DNA of 20,525 bases from a virus, in IMG/VR virus record IMGVR_UViG_3300034112_000268, positions 1 through 20,525 of that record, one strand, 5' to 3'. A program made the position numbers and the translations under genes. Positions 19,821-20,525 of this stretch are shown piece by piece; position 1 is the first letter of the stretch, and every line of letters starts with the position of its first letter. The notes below the pieces were generated by a model, which saw only the letters and a program-made list of their open reading frames with translations, was not told where the DNA came from and did not search any database.

Positions 19821-20525
19821 TTAACGATTTGTAAATCCAAACCTAGAACCCTGCTGCCTAAAGGACAATCTGCATCTGCAATTAATCGTGTTAGTCATAG
19901 AAGCTCCTTGGGTTGAATCTCCAGGATATGCCAACTGCTGACCATTGATAATGAAGTTATTCTTTATCGGAATAAAGAATTTTGGGTCTGTAAATAGGTG
20001 AGCATCTCTAGTTCTATCATCACGGATAGCCTTCCATGCCTTCTGCCAATTTAACCCTGAGCTTTCTAGTGCAAGAAGTTGTGCTTTGCTCATTGCGTTG
20101 GTAACCTCTGTTCTTGCAATCGTGTTAGATCGTAGCACAAGGTCTGTCTGTCTAATCAACTCAGCTATTTGCTGATTGCTTAGTCCATCAGCTCTGCTCT
20201 TGCCAATTAACTCGTTTACTCGCTTGACTCCTGTGGATAGTACTTCTGCAATTCTGAAGCCAATGTAGGTACTAAGAAAGCCATCCATAAGCCTTCTCCA
20301 AAAAGAAGTCATATCATTTACATCCTGGGGTGCAAGAGTACTTGCTACCTCATCAAAAATGTCTTTAGTCTTTATTTCTTGATTCGTGATTGGCTTGACA
20401 AACTCATTCCAAGTTAAAGTACCCTCATCCTCCATTATAAGCTGATACATGGCTTGATATACCATAGCTATACCTTGACCACTCACAGAGCCGATGTCTT
20501 GTCCTGACTCAAATAAACGAGCCAT
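19821..20525 (-). CDS. Phage head morphogenesis protein (SPP1 gp7 / Mu F-like), at window edge
   Basis: 234 residues are visible. The first Met falls exactly on the window edge, so the true start may lie beyond it; family members are commonly longer. The C-terminal half carries the Mu F-like domain: TIARTEVTNAMSKAQLLALE, then W.KAWKAIRDDRTRDAH, and near the end YPGDSTQGASMTNTINCRC. These minor head proteins associate with the portal during capsid assembly. The portal and major capsid genes should lie to the right. The stop is 18 nt before the tail terminator gene. Confidence 0.85.
   Translation of the reverse strand: MARLFESGQDIGSVSGQGIAMVYQAMYQLIMEDEGTLTWNEFVKPITNQEIKTKDIFDEVASTLAPQDVNDMTSFWRRLMDGFLSTYIGFRIAEVLSTGVKRVNELIGKSRADGLSNQQIAELIRQTDLVLRSNTIARTEVTNAMSKAQLLALESSGLNWQKAWKAIRDDRTRDAHLFTDPKFFIPIKNNFIINGQQLAYPGDSTQGASMTNTINCRCRLSFRQQGSRFGFTNR

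Overview
The window is part of a double-stranded DNA tailed-phage genome with a siphovirus-type tail. It could be a free phage or a prophage; no integrase, attachment site, tRNA, rRNA, CRISPR array or insertion sequence was seen. The host is most likely a member of the Bacteroidota. The arguments are: two promoters of the Bacteroidota type (TTG or TTTG, about 19-20 nt, then TAnnTTTG), A-rich leaders instead of Shine-Dalgarno sequences, and tail-fibre and lysis proteins that resemble those of Flavobacterium and Bacteroides phages. Family names come from reading the proteins and from memory of the families; no database search was run.

Left arm (1 to about 4620, + strand): a dense early/replication block with many ATGA or TAATG stop-start overlaps. 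It starts with the C-terminal part of a DUF3987-type primase/helicase-like protein. Then come a small unknown gene, a cytosine-C5 DNA methyltransferase, a PD-(D/E)XK (VRR-NUC-like) nuclease, a small protein with an SSB-like C-terminal tip, several small unknown proteins, an Nmad1 (DUF1599) protein linked to nucleotide modification, and a Cys-rich protein. The methyltransferase gene carries a second 315-codon reading frame almost entirely inside it. That frame encodes a recognisable phage protein family with LPTP repeats, so about 0.95 kb appears to be coding in two frames.

Convergent junction (4618-4727): hairpins, and possibly a 23-codon ORF, separate the + block from the leftward genes.

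Right arm (20525 to 4728, - strand): late genes in typical order of transcription. These are a head morphogenesis protein (at the window edge), a tail terminator-like protein, the major tail protein (with its own promoter and terminator), a tail assembly chaperone with a -1 frameshift extension, the tape measure, a 740-aa baseplate/tail-tip protein, a 1488-aa fibre, two small fibre-associated genes and a strong terminator. A lysis cassette follows: a small membrane protein, a 41-aa very basic protein, a holin-like protein, a PAS-domain membrane protein, an M15 peptidase endolysin, a calcineurin-like phosphoesterase, a small conserved protein and a membrane-anchored spanin-like protein.

Between tape measure and baseplate gene sits a self-contained opposite-strand unit (promoter, 55-aa ORF, terminator) with the form of a phage moron. 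The most interesting items are the overprinted methyltransferase frame, the PAS-membrane protein next to the endolysin, and this moron.
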